Source: Adineta ricciae
Taxonomy: Eukaryota; Rotifera; Eurotatoria; Adinetida; Adinetidae
Direction of reading: 5' to 3'
NCBI GenBank assembly: GCA_905250025.1
Contig: CAJNOJ010000054.1
Span: 62,001-126,000, forward strand
Length of the DNA stretch: 64,000 nt
Of the stretch, positions 62,127-64,000 are shown piece by piece. How positions within the stretch are numbered: the stretch's first letter is position 1; the number at the start of each line of letters is the position of its first letter. The notes under the pieces were generated by a model. The model did no database searches. It saw only the letters and a program-made list of their open reading frames with translations, and was not told the DNA's origin. Made by a program: the position numbers and the translations under genes.

Positions 62127-62781
62127 TTAGTTGAACAGCGAACACGAGTGTTTTTTCAAATGACGCTTTTTCAATGATAAGCGTGCGGCGAGAACAAATA
62201 AATCCTGTACACCTTCGCGAGTTTTCGCTGAACATTCCATGTAAGCATCAGCTTTAATTTGTGCAGCTATTTTCCTTCCCGCCTCGTTCGTGACGAACGT
62301 ATCACCATTCTTCCTTAATTTCTCAGCACGTTGAGGGCCGGCTCGCAGATCTTGTTTACATCCAACCAAGATGACCGGACATTGGTCACAGAAATGTCGA
62401 ACTTCAGGATTCCACTTTTCAATAACGTTTGACGCCGATGCTGAAGAGTCAATACGGAAGCAAATCAGGACGACGTCCGTATCTGGATACGACAATGGAC
62501 GGAGACGATCGAAATCTTCTTGACCAGCTGTGTCAAACAGTGCCAAAGTTATCTATAAAAACTGCAAAGTTTTCAGTGGAAAAAGCCTCCAAAATTCTTC
62601 TTACTCGTTTGTTATCTACTTGAATTTCTGTGGCATGAGTATCAAATATAGTCGGCGCATAATTCGAATCGAATACATCTTGTGTGAATGCATACAATAG
62701 AGATGTTTTACCACATCCTCCATCGCCAACAATGACTAACTTGCGACTTTTTTCAACGACTTTTTTTTTGTTACTGGCCAT
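62127..62781 (-). CDS. Divergent Rho-family small GTPase, copy 1
   Basis: Two exons (62781-62605, 62552-62127) give about 200 residues. G1 is 'GDGGCGKT', switch I is 'APTIFDTHATEIQVDN' (canonical Rho: VPTVFENY), G3 is '[20 protein letters not shown]', G4 is 'GCKQDLR' and G5 is '[14 protein letters not shown]'. The Rho insert ('RAEKLRKNGDTFVTNEAGRK') is present. Rho GTPases switch actin and polarity pathways when membrane-bound. The polybasic tail ends 'KKRHLKKHSCSLFN', so the only cysteine is five residues from the end and the canonical four-residue CAAX box is missing. The start codon follows GTTTAG directly. It is paralogous to the adjacent gene, with the intron at the same place. Confidence 0.9.
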
Positions 62782-63340
62782 CTAAACATTCATCAATGTA
62801 TTTTGTAAAACATACAATCGTGAAAAATCGAAACTTACCTGTGGTTCCAAATTTTCACTTCCTCTTCGTTTCTATATTTTGTACCGATAGTCTGTGTTAT
62901 TATTTGATTCAGTAATTCAATGCAGGCAGCTCTTGCTCTCAAGCTGAGGGAATATTATAATATTTTCGATGTTCGCAGTTCTTTTTTTGTCTTATTTACA
63001 TTATGATTTTCGTCATTTTCTATCGTTTTCTGTCACATCGATTGGTAAAGAAAGCGAGAAAAAAGAGAAGTCATACAAAAATAGAAAAATCATGCGAAAT
63101 CTACAGCAATCAAATGGCAAAGTAAGTAATTTCAAATGTAAAGCAATATTTTTCGACTGTCTACCACAATCAACCATCAAAAACAAAATTTTTGTATTTA
63201 ATGTCGAGTAACGATTCCTTAAAAAAGTCATGAAGATTTCGACTCTCTTTATTAGACGATATCTGCTTAGCTTCATACTCATCAAAAACTGAAAGTTCGA
63301 CAAAACAAACATTTGATATACATAGTCACGTTCATATCGA
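62782..63340. other. Spacer between tandem Rho GTPase genes
   Basis: 559 nt containing the promoter and probable 5' UTR of copy 1 and the 3' UTR of copy 2. No other coding content was seen. Confidence 0.35.
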
Positions 63341-64000
63341 TCAGTGTAAAACACATTTTCGCTGTTTCTTATGACTGCTGCGCTTTTTAAACGATAAACG
63401 AGCGGCAAGCGTGAATAATTCTTGTAAACCCTCACGAGTTTTTGCTGAACATTCCATAAACGCATCGGCTTTGATCTGTGCAGCTAAATGTTTTCCTGCT
63501 TCAGTTGAAACCGGCTTCTCTCCTTGCGTTTTCAATTTTTCGATCGTTCGAGGATCCGTCCGGAGATCTATTTTACATGCAACTAAGATGACCGGACATT
63601 TGCCACAAAAATGTCGCACTTCGGGAACCCATTTTTCGATAATACTGCTCGCTGACACAGGATTATCAACGCTATAGCACATAAGAATCACATTCGTGTC
63701 GGGATAGGACAATGGCCGAAGTCGATCGAAGTCTTCTTGACCAGCTGTATCGAATAGGGCCAGATCGACCTAAATATTGTCAATAAAGTCACGAACAACA
63801 GGTGAAACGTTAGTTTGACATACAGTTTTATTATCTACTTCAATTTCAGCGACATAAGTGTCGAAAACAGTCGGAACGTGATCGGCAGTGAACTCATCGT
63901 CTTTGAATGCGAATAAGAGACATGTTTTGCCAGACATGCCATCTCCTACGACGACTAATTTTCGACTTTTTTGAATCGGAGCCTGGCGATTATTGGTCAT
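63341..64000 (-). CDS. Divergent Rho-family small GTPase, copy 2
   Basis: Two exons (64000-63824, 63769-63341) give about 201 residues; the ATG is the last codon in the window, so upstream context is unseen. G1 is 'GDGMSGKT', switch I '[16 protein letters not shown]', G3 '[20 protein letters not shown]', G4 'ACKIDLR' and G5 '[14 protein letters not shown]'. A Rho insert is present and the tail '[15 protein letters not shown]' is polybasic with a CAAX box (CVLH). Met occupies the P-loop position that is Ala in RhoA/Rac/Cdc42 (the Ras Gly13 position), and Ser the next, which could change nucleotide exchange. Cys in the CAAX box suggests prenylation. It is a tandem paralogue of copy 1. Confidence 0.9.

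Overview
The window looks like nuclear DNA of a bdelloid rotifer (Adineta/Rotaria type). The evidence is: dense genes with many GT-AG introns of about 45-65 nt; animal-specific genes (aryl hydrocarbon receptor, paramyosin, an EGR-like zinc-finger factor, PARP3); and two rhodopsin-like receptors of the expanded 'TIDQYLATC' type that I associate with bdelloids. The species cannot be fixed from the sequence alone. Exon models below were made by reading splice sites and phases by eye; end coordinates are start and stop codons, and introns lie inside the spans.

Layout. 1-1165 (-): start of a paramyosin-like coiled-coil gene running off the left edge. 2239-9780 (-): a large gene joining an N-terminal Rab27-effector module (RabBD plus FYVE-like zinc finger, as in MyRIP/melanophilin) to two immunoglobulin I-set domains and long disordered stretches. 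9.8-12.9 kb is non-coding. 12884-13219 (+): small secreted defensin-like peptide. 13635-14663 and 14935-15952 (+): tandem GPCR paralogues. 16072-18684 (-): secretory cyclophilin, an orphan tail-anchored protein, and a CHCHD2/10-type mitochondrial protein. 19194-23679 (+): Nup160. 23769-26239 (-): disordered orphan. 26522-27064 (+): V-ATPase subunit G. 27203-27798 (-): mitochondrial glutaredoxin 5. 27991-28833 (+): charged orphan.

28990-35666 (-): UPF1, a RING-like/Arb2-domain protein and CHMP2 lie head to tail. The last two are only 58 nt apart, with a strong splice acceptor in the gap, so this may be an operon resolved by spliced-leader trans-splicing. 37652-40861 (+): aryl hydrocarbon receptor. 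43257-43592 (-): secreted cystine-knot (ICK) peptide. 44168-45811 (+): coiled-coil orphan. 46456-48377 (-): peptide-type GPCR. 50751-51677 (+): intronless secreted endonuclease/exonuclease/phosphatase-fold enzyme. 54767-57056 (+): EGR-like four-finger factor after 3 kb of non-coding DNA. 57924-58796 (-): Gdown1/POLR2M. 59446-61747 (-): PARP3. 62127-62781 and 63341-64000 (-): tandem divergent Rho GTPases.

Most genes are unrelated housekeeping genes. The accessory-looking elements are the two cysteine-rich secreted peptides, the GPCR cluster, the secreted nuclease-fold enzyme, the Rab-effector/Ig fusion and the RING/Arb2 fusion.
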